From a virus, in IMG/VR virus record IMGVR_UViG_3300048837_000831, positions 1 through 48,571 of that record: a stretch of 48,571 nucleotides of DNA; one strand, 5' to 3'. The notes under the pieces are model-generated. The model searched no databases and was not told where the DNA came from. It saw nothing but the letters and a program-made list of their open reading frames with translations. Below, one piece after another: positions 35,809-44,726 of this stretch (the stretch's first letter is position 1; the number at the start of each line of letters is the position of its first letter). Both the position numbers and the translations under genes were made by a program.

Positions 35809-38160
35809 ATGGAAGAATCTGGACTCAAACTTGTCGCCGACGGCGCGGATGCATTCGCAAGGGCGATGGATCGAGCCGCCGATGCGATGCAGCGCTTCTC
35901 CCGAGAAGGCGAGGCCGCCGGCCGTGTCTCATTCAAGCCAGACGTGGACGGCATCGACGGCGCAAAGGGCAAGGTTGACGGGTTTGATGATGCGGTTGGC
36001 AAGGCTGCGAAGAACGTCGAAGGCCATGCCAGCCGGATGAATGCGGCCATTGCCGGCGCGGTTGCGGCCATCTCCAATGCGCTGATCAACGCTGCGGTAG
36101 ACGTGGCCAAAGCCGGCATCTCGTTTGTGACGGACGGCGTGCAAGCAGCCGGCGACCTTGAACAGAAGCTCTCCATCCTGAAAGCCACCACAGGCGGCAC
36201 GTCTGAGGAGATGGAGAAGGTGCGCAAGATGTCAATTGCGCTGGGCGCTGACATGAGCCTGCCGGCTACCAGCGCAACAGATGCGACCGTCGCCATCCTG
36301 GAACTCGTGAAGTCGGGCTTGTCGCTCGATGATGCAATGGCAGCGGCGCGCGGCACGCTGATGCTTGCCACCGCCGCCGAGGTGGACGCCGGGGAAGCGG
36401 CGGCTATGACTGCCGGCATCATCAATGCATTCGGGCTGGAAGGCAAGGATGCAATGAAAGTGGTCGATCAGCTCGCCGCAGCTGCGGCTGCGGGCGCCGG
36501 CGAAATTTCAGACTACTCGCTTGGCTTCCAGCAAGCCGGCTTCGCCTTCAACCTGACGAAGCAGGAGACGGGTGACCTTGCAACCGCATTGCAGGTGTTG
36601 ATTGAGAACGGCATCGGCGGCAGTGACGCCGGCACGGCGCTGAAGAACGCCATGATGCGCCTCATGAACCCGACGAAAGAGGCGAAGGAGTTGATGACCG
36701 CGCTCGGCATCAGCGTGTATGACGCAAACGGGAACATGAAGCCGTTCCCCGAACTCCTGGACATCTTCAGCCAGAAGACCGCCCACATGACCGACGAGCA
36801 GCGGGATGCGGCGCTCGGCACGATCTTCCTTAGCGATGGCCTGAAAGCCATGGCCCCGCTGATTGCAGAGGGCACGGATGCATTCAACAAACGCAAGGCG
36901 GCTATCAATGAATCCGGCAAGGCCGAGGCGCTGGCCGCAGCGCAAATGGAAGGGTTCAACGGCGCGATGGCTGCGCTCAAAAACATTGTCGATACAGTTG
37001 CCCTGACCATCGGCGGATTTCTGCTGCCCATCCTCACGAAGCTGATAAACGAACACATCGCGCCGGCGATTACAAAGGTGCTGGAATTCGTGACCGCGTT
37101 CACGACGGCCTCTGACCAGATGGGCGGGATGTCTCAAATGTTCGCACCCGTGCAGGATGCGATTGATGGGCTGATGGAGAAATTCCCCATCCTGCAAACG
37201 GTGGTTGATAACGTCATGGGTGGGTGGGAGTCCATCGTCGCAAATGTCCTGCCGGTGATCCAGGAATTCTTCACCGAACATGGAGACGAGATCATGAAAG
37301 TAATCGGCGATGCGTTCCAAACGATCCAGAGAATCATCACGCTCGTCCTCACGTTCGTCAATAAATACATCATCACCGAACTCCGGCAGGCCGCCGACTT
37401 CATCGGCAAGAATCAAGAACAGGTCAAGACCGTGTTTGAAAGCGTGTGGAACATTATTCGCGGCATCATTGAGATCGTGCTTGGCATCATCAACGGCATC
37501 GTCAATGTCGCAATGGCGCTGATGGAAGGCAACACCACGAAAGCGCTGAATGCACTGAAAGAAACGTGGTCGAACATCTGGGGCGGGATTCAGAGAGCCG
37601 TCGATGGATTTCTGAAACTGATCTACAACCTGATCGACTTGAAACTTAAGGAGATGGGCACGAGCGTTGACACTGAACTCAAAAAAGTGAAGGCAACGTT
37701 CGACCGCATCTGGACGGACATCAAAAACGCCGTCGAGCAAGCCGGCAAAGACATCAATAATTCAATCGTTCAACCTGTGAAGGATGCATGGGCGACGCTT
37801 GACAAAATGACGGCGGACTTCGCAAGTGTGGGCACCAAGTTTGCGCAAGGCATCATAGACGGCATCAACGCCATCGGAAGCAAAATCAGTGATGCGATCA
37901 CATCCAAAGTGCAGGCGGCGGTCGATGCTGCAAACGCGATTATCGAAGGCATCAAAACGACCATCAGCGGCATTTTTGCGGAGATAGACAGGATCGGCAA
38001 GCTGCTGGGCGGCTTGATCTTCCCGCCCGGCTTCAACGGTTCAAGCTTCGGCGGCCTGAGCACTTCAAACACCAACAACTACAACCTGAACGTCATCACG
38101 TCTGCATCCCCCTCGGTGGTAGTGCAGAGCTTCGATGTGATGAAGGCCTTCGCACCTTAA
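35809..38160 (+). CDS. Tape measure protein, 783 aa
   Basis: ATG 35809 (an upstream start overlapping the chaperone is less likely). Mostly helical: N-terminal coiled coil (DAFARAMDRAADAMQRFSRE), then the TP901/TMP core (DLEQKLSILKATTGGTSEEM; MEKVRKMSIALGADMSLPAT; AAEVDAGEAAAMTAGIINAF), then hydrophobic helices at about 395-420 and 545-575. It sets the tail length: at about 1.5 angstrom per residue, roughly 115-120 nm, a rule-of-thumb inference. No lysozyme domain is visible. Confidence 0.93.
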   Translation: MEESGLKLVADGADAFARAMDRAADAMQRFSREGEAAGRVSFKPDVDGIDGAKGKVDGFDDAVGKAAKNVEGHASRMNAAIAGAVAAISNALINAAVDVAKAGISFVTDGVQAAGDLEQKLSILKATTGGTSEEMEKVRKMSIALGADMSLPATSATDATVAILELVKSGLSLDDAMAAARGTLMLATAAEVDAGEAAAMTAGIINAFGLEGKDAMKVVDQLAAAAAAGAGEISDYSLGFQQAGFAFNLTKQETGDLATALQVLIENGIGGSDAGTALKNAMMRLMNPTKEAKELMTALGISVYDANGNMKPFPELLDIFSQKTAHMTDEQRDAALGTIFLSDGLKAMAPLIAEGTDAFNKRKAAINESGKAEALAAAQMEGFNGAMAALKNIVDTVALTIGGFLLPILTKLINEHIAPAITKVLEFVTAFTTASDQMGGMSQMFAPVQDAIDGLMEKFPILQTVVDNVMGGWESIVANVLPVIQEFFTEHGDEIMKVIGDAFQTIQRIITLVLTFVNKYIITELRQAADFIGKNQEQVKTVFESVWNIIRGIIEIVLGIINGIVNVAMALMEGNTTKALNALKETWSNIWGGIQRAVDGFLKLIYNLIDLKLKEMGTSVDTELKKVKATFDRIWTDIKNAVEQAGKDINNSIVQPVKDAWATLDKMTADFASVGTKFAQGIIDGINAIGSKISDAITSKVQAAVDAANAIIEGIKTTISGIFAEIDRIGKLLGGLIFPPGFNGSSFGGLSTSNTNNYNLNVITSASPSVVVQSFDVMKAFAP

Positions 38161-38163
38161 ATC

Positions 38164-40683
38164 ATGACAGCGAACACCCGCATCCCTTCCTTGTCAGCCT
38201 TGCGTGATGTGCCTGCCGGCGTCCTGTCACGCGGACGCTGGGACGTAATCGTGCCGGAAGAAACGACGAACCTCGTCCCGAATCCATCTTTTGAAGTGAA
38301 CACGAATGGATGGAATGGCGCAGTGGGCATGACCATTCAGCGCGACACATCTGCGGCGGCATTCGGTGCAGCGTGCTTGCTGATATCTGTGAACTCCAGT
38401 GCGACCACGATGAGCACAGGCATCCCCGTCAACGGCATCACAGCGGGACGGCAATACACGTTCTCGTTCTGGTACCGCAAAACGTGTGATGCAGACATGC
38501 GCGGTCGTGTCATTCTGGACTTTCGCAACAATGCAAGCACAACCATCAGCATCGTCTCGATAGACTTGCCTCCGGGTCCGATCAGTGAATGGACTCGCTT
38601 CGTGCTTACTGCAACCGCGCCGGTCGGTGCGACTAATGTGGTGGCAACTCCAATCTCGCTCGCTGGCCAACCCACCGGACGGGTTTTCAGTATGCGAATC
38701 GACGGGGTGCAGTTTGAAGAAAAGTCATATGCGACCACGTATTGCGATGGCGAACAAGATGGGTGCACATGGCTCGGTGGTGTGCACGCATCGCTCAGTT
38801 TCAGGAAGATCACGAAGAAAGGAGGGCGTATTGTGAATCTTTCATCTTTCAAGTTTCAAGTCGCTGCGGCGGTAGGACTGGGCGCGGCTGCGGTGCAACC
38901 GATTGCCATGCCATATGCACAGATCGGTGGTGCGTTGTATCAACGAACCATTGCGCCACCGCGAACATTTCAAATCGCTGGAGGGTGGGATTGTGAAAGC
39001 GATATCGACCTTCACCGAAGCCGGCAAGACATGATGGATGCAATTCTCGCATCAGGCGCGAGCGATGAAGAACTGACACGGCTGATTTTCACGCCGGCAT
39101 CCTCCTCGTGTGATGTGGAAACAATGCATACACCGAACCAGAAAAGCGCAGTGATTGATGCTGCGTATTCGGGTGGGCTTGAAGGGGCGTGGACGAATGA
39201 TGTGGGGATTGAAAGAGCCACGATTGCATTCACGACTTTTCTTCCATTCATGGCGATCGGGTCTAGCCCATTCGATACGGTGGTGCAGGTGGTGACCGCA
39301 ACCGATCAACTGAACGACATCAATGCTGGCGTGCGAAACATGCTTACGGGCAACTATGTTTCGACCACCGGCGTAACTGGTGTGGTGCGCGCCGCTGCGG
39401 TCGGGCAGAACGGAGAACTGTATATCGCCGGCGCTGGCGTGTGGCGGCTTGATGGTTCAACGTGGACTTCACTCGGCACATTCAACGGGCAGGTGAATGC
39501 ACTTGCGGTTGACGCTGATGGCGGATTGTGGGCAGGTGGCACGTTCACCACCATCAACGGCGGCGGCATCTCAGCACTGGCAAAGTGGAACGGTTCGACA
39601 TGGGCAGCGTCTGGGGCAACTTTCTCGCCGGCTGATGTGCGATCAGTGGTGTTCGATTCTCGTGGCCGCATGTGGGTCGGTGGCGCATTCACGACTGTCA
39701 ACGGCGGCGCGAGTGTGTATGTGACTGTGCTTGATGGCACTTGGCAGGCCGTATTCAATCCATTGATCTCGGTTGCGTCTGGTGGTGTGAATGCAATAGC
39801 ACAGGTGAAGGCGAATGTCATGTATGTCGGTGGGCGGTTCGACTTGAACGCAGGCGCTGGCGTGCAACCTTACAACCTTGCGAGAATCATCACTGACGCG
39901 AACTCAAATAACACCGCATGGCGTGTCAATACGCAAAACTTCAACGCCTCGGTGGATGCGATTGCAGTTGCGCCTACAGGTGAGACGTATATCGGCGGTC
40001 AATTCACATCACCCACCACTTATCTCGCCACGCAAACGCCCGACCTAACGCCCACATCTGGAGGCACGCCAGATCAACCCAACTTTCAACCCCTTGCGGG
40101 TGCGGGCTTGAGTGCGCGTGTGCGTGGTCTTGCCTTTCGCCCGGATGGTGGCTTGATCGTGGCCGGCGACTTCTCCAGCATCGGCGGCTATTCGCAAAGC
40201 GGCTTCGGTGAATGGCGTGGCGGGGTGTGGGTGCATCCAGATTTTGAGATTATCGGGAACGGTGGCTATGTATTCGCAGAATCGAATGCGATGCAGGTGT
40301 GGGGTGGCGACTTTTTCTATTCTCGCATCGCTCGCGTGCAGGAAGTTGTCAACACATCGAAAGCGCCTGTGTATGTCGATGTGACAGTCGCGGCGACTTC
40401 GGCATGGATGCGCAATGTCCAGACATGGCCAGACAGAGCGAGAGTGATGATCAACCCTCCAGCGGGAGGAGTGTATACGAGCTTGAGACTGAGGACGGGC
40501 GAGACCCCCACCCTCATCGCTTCATCGAGAGACTTGCGCATCGCTCTGGTAAGTGGCAGTGACTTGACACGCATGAAGCTTTTGCCGGGTGTAAACCGGA
40601 TCTCGGTTTTCACATCCCAGAGCACGACAACCATCACGTTTCGCTGGCGCAATCAGTTTCGTTCACTGGATTCGGTGCACTAA
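38164..40683 (+). CDS. Distal tail protein with CBM and beta-propeller, 839 aa
   Basis: Directly after the tape measure, as Dit is. Residues about 30-190: carbohydrate-binding jelly roll of CBM4_9 type (NLVPNPSFEVNTNGWNGAVG; GRQYTFSFWYRKTCDADMRG). About 225-400: Dit-like part. About 410-690: propeller with delta-60/DUF5122-like blades (GGLWAGGTFTTINGGG; RMWVGGAFTTVNGG; LIVAGDFSSIGGYS). About 700-839: a C-terminal beta domain closing the Dit fold. Probably a tail-tip protein that binds cell-wall sugars. Assignment by order plus domains. Confidence 0.75.
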   Translation: MTANTRIPSLSALRDVPAGVLSRGRWDVIVPEETTNLVPNPSFEVNTNGWNGAVGMTIQRDTSAAAFGAACLLISVNSSATTMSTGIPVNGITAGRQYTFSFWYRKTCDADMRGRVILDFRNNASTTISIVSIDLPPGPISEWTRFVLTATAPVGATNVVATPISLAGQPTGRVFSMRIDGVQFEEKSYATTYCDGEQDGCTWLGGVHASLSFRKITKKGGRIVNLSSFKFQVAAAVGLGAAAVQPIAMPYAQIGGALYQRTIAPPRTFQIAGGWDCESDIDLHRSRQDMMDAILASGASDEELTRLIFTPASSSCDVETMHTPNQKSAVIDAAYSGGLEGAWTNDVGIERATIAFTTFLPFMAIGSSPFDTVVQVVTATDQLNDINAGVRNMLTGNYVSTTGVTGVVRAAAVGQNGELYIAGAGVWRLDGSTWTSLGTFNGQVNALAVDADGGLWAGGTFTTINGGGISALAKWNGSTWAASGATFSPADVRSVVFDSRGRMWVGGAFTTVNGGASVYVTVLDGTWQAVFNPLISVASGGVNAIAQVKANVMYVGGRFDLNAGAGVQPYNLARIITDANSNNTAWRVNTQNFNASVDAIAVAPTGETYIGGQFTSPTTYLATQTPDLTPTSGGTPDQPNFQPLAGAGLSARVRGLAFRPDGGLIVAGDFSSIGGYSQSGFGEWRGGVWVHPDFEIIGNGGYVFAESNAMQVWGGDFFYSRIARVQEVVNTSKAPVYVDVTVAATSAWMRNVQTWPDRARVMINPPAGGVYTSLRLRTGETPTLIASSRDLRIALVSGSDLTRMKLLPGVNRISVFTSQSTTTITFRWRNQFRSLDSVH

Positions 40684-41810
40684 TGGCAGACTACGAAATC
40701 AGGCAATTCACGCCGAACGGGGACTTCCTGCGCACCCTTCCTTTTCGGCGGCTTGAATACGCACTTGTGGAAAATGATGTGAACTCGCTGGCCTTGACAC
40801 TGCACCCGAATATAGGACTGGAGAACTTCACACGAGATACGCAACTGGAAGTGTGGCGCTCGGTGAATGGCATCACTTATCTGGAGGGTTCGGGGATTGA
40901 TGGCGCACTCTGGTTCGTAAAGGGCGAGCGGCATGAATATGCGAACGACACGGAATCCATCACGCTCACGGCTTACGACGCGAAGCAACTCTTGCGCCAG
41001 CGGTTCGTGGCCGGCGCGGCTGGCTCGGCAACCAACACGAAGAACACTTATGCCGATGACATGATGCGCCAGATCGCACGCGAAGCGCTGGGCGCAAGTG
41101 CAGGTGCAGCGGCTGGCCGCAATCTATCTGCATGGCTTTCAGTTGAGGCGGATGACGGTGCAGCGCCCATACTCTCGAAAGCATTTTCGCATCGCAATGT
41201 CTTGAACGTGTTGCAGGACATTGCAGAACAGTCAGCGCAGGCCGGCATGTATCTTTCTTTTGATGTGATTCACACAGGCAGAACGGCCAGCACATCCGCC
41301 ATCCTGAGATTCGTGGTGCGTTTGAGGCAACGTGGCATCAATCGCGGCCTGACAAGTGCATCACGGCTTGTTTTCAGTCGCAGGTTCGGCACGCTGGCCG
41401 ACACAGTGGTCGAAAATGACTGGCGGGAGGAAGTGAACGCAGTCACGGTGGGCGGTGCTGGAGAGAAAGAAGTGAGAAAGTTTGCCACCGCGGAGGATGC
41501 CGCACGCATTGGACAAACGCCATTCGGTCGCAGTGAGGATTTCGTAGATCAAACCAACATCGACACGCAAAGCATCTTGCAAGGGGATGCAGATGCGCGG
41601 CTCTGGAGTGGCCGGCCTCGGCTGCGTGTGTCTGGGCGTCTGGTTGAATCCAGCACGGTTCGCTATGGTGTTCATTTCAGGCACGGCGATATCGTAGTGG
41701 TGGATGTGGGCGCGGTGCAGCAAAGCGCCAGACTGTCAGCGGTGCGCGTGGTGGTAGATGAGAACGGGGAAAGCGTCGATGCAAGAGTGAGCACAGAAAC
41801 GGTGATCTAG
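40683..41810 (+). CDS. Tail hub protein (Tal / Gp37-like), 375 aa
   Basis: TAATG overlap with the previous gene. It begins MADYEIRQFTPNGDFLRTLP and has the hub pattern: LEYALVENDVNSLALTLHPN, then ESITLTAYDAKQLLRQRFVA, and a long middle domain with VVENDWREEVNAVTVGGAGE. This fits the siphovirus Gp37-like/Tal family, a trimeric ring closing the tail tube. The C-terminal lytic or fibre extension seen in some relatives is absent. Confidence 0.82.
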   Translation: MADYEIRQFTPNGDFLRTLPFRRLEYALVENDVNSLALTLHPNIGLENFTRDTQLEVWRSVNGITYLEGSGIDGALWFVKGERHEYANDTESITLTAYDAKQLLRQRFVAGAAGSATNTKNTYADDMMRQIAREALGASAGAAAGRNLSAWLSVEADDGAAPILSKAFSHRNVLNVLQDIAEQSAQAGMYLSFDVIHTGRTASTSAILRFVVRLRQRGINRGLTSASRLVFSRRFGTLADTVVENDWREEVNAVTVGGAGEKEVRKFATAEDAARIGQTPFGRSEDFVDQTNIDTQSILQGDADARLWSGRPRLRVSGRLVESSTVRYGVHFRHGDIVVVDVGAVQQSARLSAVRVVVDENGESVDARVSTETVI

Positions 41811-41813
41811 ATA

Positions 41814-42212
41814 ATGAGCGAATCAGAATTGTGGCGAGAGATAAAAGCACTTCGGCGGAAACTTGAAGAACTTCAAACAAAAGAACGCCCGTTGCCCACT
41901 GACTTCGCGGGAGGAATTGACCTTACCCGAAGCAGCTCATTCACGCTGACCACCACCAGCACGCGAGTTATTTCAACCACCAACTTTCGCGGCCTCGTGC
42001 TCGTGTCTGAAACGGCTGTATATGGTGGCTTCGCCGTGTTCGCTCTGGACGGTGGCAACTCCATAGAGGTCGTGGACACGATCAACATGTATTCGCCCAC
42101 CCTGAACAACGCGAACACCGTGAATGTCTACATCACTGGAGGAGTGCCGACCATTCAGAACAACCGACCGGCCACAGTGACGTTGATGGTACAACCCATC
42201 CGAAGCAGTTAA
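41814..42212 (+). CDS. Short tail-tip fibre-like protein, 132 aa
   Basis: Residues 1-25 are a charged coiled coil (ELWREIKALRRKLEELQTKE), good for trimerisation. The rest is a Ser/Thr-rich beta domain (SSSFTLTTTSTRVISTTNFR, then LNNANTVNVYITGGVPTIQN). This layout suits a small receptor-binding tip. It is the last gene of the late operon, 3 bases after the hub gene. Confidence 0.7.
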   Translation: MSESELWREIKALRRKLEELQTKERPLPTDFAGGIDLTRSSSFTLTTTSTRVISTTNFRGLVLVSETAVYGGFAVFALDGGNSIEVVDTINMYSPTLNNANTVNVYITGGVPTIQNNRPATVTLMVQPIRSS

Positions 42213-42240
42213 ACCACCCGGCGCGCAGGCAATTGGAGAA

Positions 42241-42259
42241 GTGTCCGAATCTCGGACAC
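42241..42259. other. GTGTCCGA palindrome, copy 4
   Basis: GTGTCCGAATCTCGGACAC lies between the convergent tail-tip and serine-recombinase genes. Its right arm overlaps the left arm of the 14-bp stem at 42255-42292, so the two hairpins exclude each other in RNA. Confidence 0.75.
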
Positions 42260-42292
42260 CTGTAACGCCAACGCATCAGCGTTACAGGTGTC
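42255..42292. terminator. Probable bidirectional terminator between convergent operons
   Basis: 14-bp perfect stem GACACCTGTAACGC (42255-42268) / GCGTTACAGGTGTC (42279-42292), 10-nt loop. It is placed where the rightward late and leftward early operons meet. No clear T-run follows on either strand, so termination efficiency is uncertain. Confidence 0.65.
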
Positions 42293-42335
42293 ACAATAGT
42301 GGGAGCGACAGGACTCACTCCGGCAATTGTGACAC
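42288..42335. repeat. 10-bp inverted repeat at the end of the serine recombinase gene
   Basis: GTGTCACAAT (42288-42297) and ATTGTGACAC (42326-42335) are exact reverse complements with 28 bp between, covering the recombinase stop codon (42315-42317). Serine integrase attP sites are often next to the gene and have imperfect dyads, so this or the neighbouring hairpin block is a candidate attP. Confidence 0.45.
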
Positions 42336-43784
42336 GCCGGCAAAGAGCGCCGCGAATTCTGCACGCGGCGTCCATCGCACGACCCTGCCGGTCAGGGCGT
42401 CTATATGCACAGCCTCCAGCAGCGTAGCGAGGATGTCATGCAGCACGGCGTTGTCGTCACCCGCAGCGCGCCATGCGTCGATCAAGTCTTCAAGCTCCGC
42501 GCTCGCCTCTTCTGCGGTGATCGCGGCTGCCGGCGCAAGCAACTCAAGCTCAGCTTCAAGCCGCCCTGTCTCACGGTCATACTCGCGCTGGGACTTGCGC
42601 CCCTTTTGGAACAGATAATCGAGGCGCTTCATCTCGGCGACGATCTCAGCGCGCCGTGCCTGGACCTGCTCCGCCTGCTCATCCATCGCGGCGAGGTCGT
42701 CCACGCGCTCCAGAATGGCATCAGTGATGGAGAGGGATGCGATCTTCGCTTCGACTTGAGGCAACAGCGCCGTTTCGCGCACGGTGACATTTGCAGCGCG
42801 GCAGTCGATCATGTGGTCAGCGGCGCGGCAGGAGTAGCGCAGGCCGCCGCTGGAGGTGTGCGAGCATTTCATCCGCCCGCCGCAGTGCGCGCATCTAGCC
42901 AGGTCTTTCAAAAGGTAAACGCGGCGCTGGGTGGGCGCACGGCCGGCGATGCGCGTGCGGGAGCGCCGGATGGTTGCGCAGTGATCGAATAGCGCCTGCG
43001 TCACCAGAGGCTCGTGCAGCCCGCGAATGAGCTTTGTCTCGCCCCGGCGCGTGCGGTTGCCTGTCAGCGCCTCGCGAATGCCGCGATACCTCACCCACCC
43101 TGCATAGAACGGATTGATGAGCAGTTCGCGCACGGCATTGCCGGTGAACAGGTTGCCGTCGAGCGTGCGCGCGCCTTGCACGTTCAGCCAGCGCGCAATC
43201 TCAATGTCGCTGTGAATGCCGGTCGCATAACGCTCAAACATGGATGCGGCGAGGTGGCGCGTTTTTGGGTCAGGCTCATCTTCGCCGGCGGGGTTGCGCC
43301 GGTAACCGAAGGGCGGCCGGTTGGCGTTTGACTTGCCGCGCTCGGCGCGCCGGCGCCGGCCCTTCGTGACTTCGCTCGACAGGTTCATCAGGTAATGTCG
43401 CGCAAACCACAGCATGGCCAGGAGCATAAATTCGCCGTATGAGGATGTGAAGTCAATCGGCTCTGACGCGCTGGTAAATGACACGCCAAGTGTCTTGAGG
43501 GCTTGCAGCGTTTGCAGGCTGTCGATGATCGTGGCGCGGCTGAAGCGGTCGATCTTGTGCGTCACGAGCACGTCGAAGGATCCGGCGCGCGCGCCTTGCA
43601 TGAACGCCTGCCATTGTGGGCGCTGTGCGAAAGTCTTGCCGCTTTCGCCCTCCTCAACGAACTCTGCCGCAACGCTCCACCCCTTGTCGTGGCAGAGCTT
43701 GCGGCAGGCGTGAACTTGCGCGTCGAGGCTGTAGCCGGTCAGTTGCTCTTCAGTCGACACGCGCGCATAGATGGCGGCTTTCAT
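42315..43784 (-). CDS. Large serine recombinase / integrase, 489 aa
   Basis: N-terminal resolvase domain with R8 and catalytic S10 (IYARVSTEEQ), DVLVTHKIDRFSRATIIDSL, and long helix E starting near FARHYLMNLSSEVTKG. Recombinase domain (about 155-270), zinc ribbon (CAHCGGRMKC ... YSCRAADHMIDC), coiled-coil arm (about 370-425) and C-terminal part. All domains of a phiC31/Bxb1-like integrase are present. It is the last gene of the leftward operon. A second integrase (tyrosine type) is at 20918-21853, so the division of roles is unclear. Confidence 0.93.
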   Translation of the reverse strand: MKAAIYARVSTEEQLTGYSLDAQVHACRKLCHDKGWSVAAEFVEEGESGKTFAQRPQWQAFMQGARAGSFDVLVTHKIDRFSRATIIDSLQTLQALKTLGVSFTSASEPIDFTSSYGEFMLLAMLWFARHYLMNLSSEVTKGRRRRAERGKSNANRPPFGYRRNPAGEDEPDPKTRHLAASMFERYATGIHSDIEIARWLNVQGARTLDGNLFTGNAVRELLINPFYAGWVRYRGIREALTGNRTRRGETKLIRGLHEPLVTQALFDHCATIRRSRTRIAGRAPTQRRVYLLKDLARCAHCGGRMKCSHTSSGGLRYSCRAADHMIDCRAANVTVRETALLPQVEAKIASLSITDAILERVDDLAAMDEQAEQVQARRAEIVAEMKRLDYLFQKGRKSQREYDRETGRLEAELELLAPAAAITAEEASAELEDLIDAWRAAGDDNAVLHDILATLLEAVHIDALTGRVVRWTPRAEFAALFAGVSQLPE

Positions 43785-43957
43785 GCGCGCTTGTTTCTGG
43801 CAGGCTTGATGTTTGCGCGCCGGCGCGGGTTGCGCACCTTCACGCGCATCTTTGCGCGGCGTGCGATGCGCGCCATGATCTGCGCGAGTTGCTCCTCAGC
43901 CGGCGTGAGCTGGCGAGGTGGATGGGGGATGGTGCCGTTGGTCTTTTGCTCTACCAT
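43781..43957 (-). CDS. Small basic protein coupled to the serine recombinase, 58 aa
   Basis: ATG 43957 (MVEQKTNGTIPHPPRQ), with the stop overlapping the recombinase start (ATGA). The helical middle (LTPAEEQLAQIMARIARRAK) and the strongly basic end (RVKVRNPRRRANIKPARNKR) suggest nucleic-acid binding. A recombination directionality factor is a possible role given the coupling, but no RDF family is recognised. An upstream ATG (43984) would overlap the preceding gene further. Confidence 0.6.
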   Translation of the reverse strand: MVEQKTNGTIPHPPRQLTPAEEQLAQIMARIARRAKMRVKVRNPRRRANIKPARNKRA

Positions 43958-44235
43958 TCCGTCGACACTCCCACTCCTACCCACCCCAACTTTGCGAGAT
44001 GTTCAGAGATAAATATACGAAACTTGGCTGCGCCCGGTGAAGCCTCTTCGATCACAACGCTGTAGCCGGCATACTCCTGCCCGCTTGGATGCAGGCCAGT
44101 TGCCCACTCGGCGCCAATGCATTTGAGATCAGCCCAGTTCACTGCGTCCTGGATGTCTGCTTCACGCGCAGCAGCGATGGCCACGTTTGTGTCACTGATG
44201 AGCCGCGCAAGGGTTGATTTCATGTTGCGTTTCAC
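43951..44235 (-). CDS. Hypothetical protein, 94 aa
   Basis: Either GTG 44235 (GTGA overlap with the upstream stop) or ATG 44223 is the start. Helical N-terminus (MKSTLARLISDTNVAIAAAR), then a beta-rich part (SGQEYAGYSVVIEEASPGAA; FRIFISEHL). The stop TAG lies inside the next start region (ATGGTAG). Unknown function; it resembles small accessory proteins of siphoviruses. Confidence 0.65.
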   Translation of the reverse strand: MKRNMKSTLARLISDTNVAIAAAREADIQDAVNWADLKCIGAEWATGLHPSGQEYAGYSVVIEEASPGAAKFRIFISEHLAKLGWVGVGVSTEW

Positions 44236-44726
44236 TTGCCGTCATCCTCCATCGCGCTCAGCCGTTCCTGCAACTCTTTTGCGGCTCTGGCCATGTCGTC
44301 GCGCTCACGGCCGAGGCGTTCAACGTCGGCTTTGTATCGCTCGATATCATCCACCACGGCCAGCACTACTTCGCCTGTTGTGCTCTCGCCAGCGATGTTG
44401 TAGATCACGGTTCGCAAGTGTTGCCTTTCGCGGCTCAGTGATTCGGCAGTGGTTAGTATTGCATCGCACGTTTCACGCAGCCGGCGCACTTCAGCCACCA
44501 GCGCCGGCACGTCAGTTCGGGCGTGGGCGATGAAGTCGGCGTCTTCACTGTCTTCAATGCCACCCGCGAGATATATGGATTCGCCGCAGTCGCTAAAATA
44601 CACAAACTCGGCTCTACCATCGTGTTCAGCACCCCACGGCGCAGGTGTCGCGGCATTGGCCCGCGCTTCGATTCCATCCAGATCAAGCGCCGGCGTTGCG
44701 GTGTAGGTCTCGCGTTTTTCGCTCAT
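44232..44726 (-). CDS. Ea22-like phage protein, 164 aa
   Basis: Contains the common phage pattern IEARANAATPAPWGAEHDG, then DADFIAHARTDVPALVAEVR, followed by a long C-terminal coiled coil. The Ea22-like family is widespread in early/accessory regions of temperate phages; its molecular function is not established. It overlaps both neighbours by 4 nt. Confidence 0.82.
   Translation of the reverse strand: MSEKRETYTATPALDLDGIEARANAATPAPWGAEHDGRAEFVYFSDCGESIYLAGGIEDSEDADFIAHARTDVPALVAEVRRLRETCDAILTTAESLSRERQHLRTVIYNIAGESTTGEVVLAVVDDIERYKADVERLGRERDDMARAAKELQERLSAMEDDGK

Noticed and set aside
36508-37740. 410-aa minus-strand frame in the tape measure gene
   Set aside because: Mirror of a helical coding region; no start signal and no plausible role on this strand.
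42315-43784. Serine recombinase as part of an IS607-like transposon
   Set aside because: At 489 aa with zinc ribbon and coiled coil it is a large phage-type integrase, and no tnpB is present.
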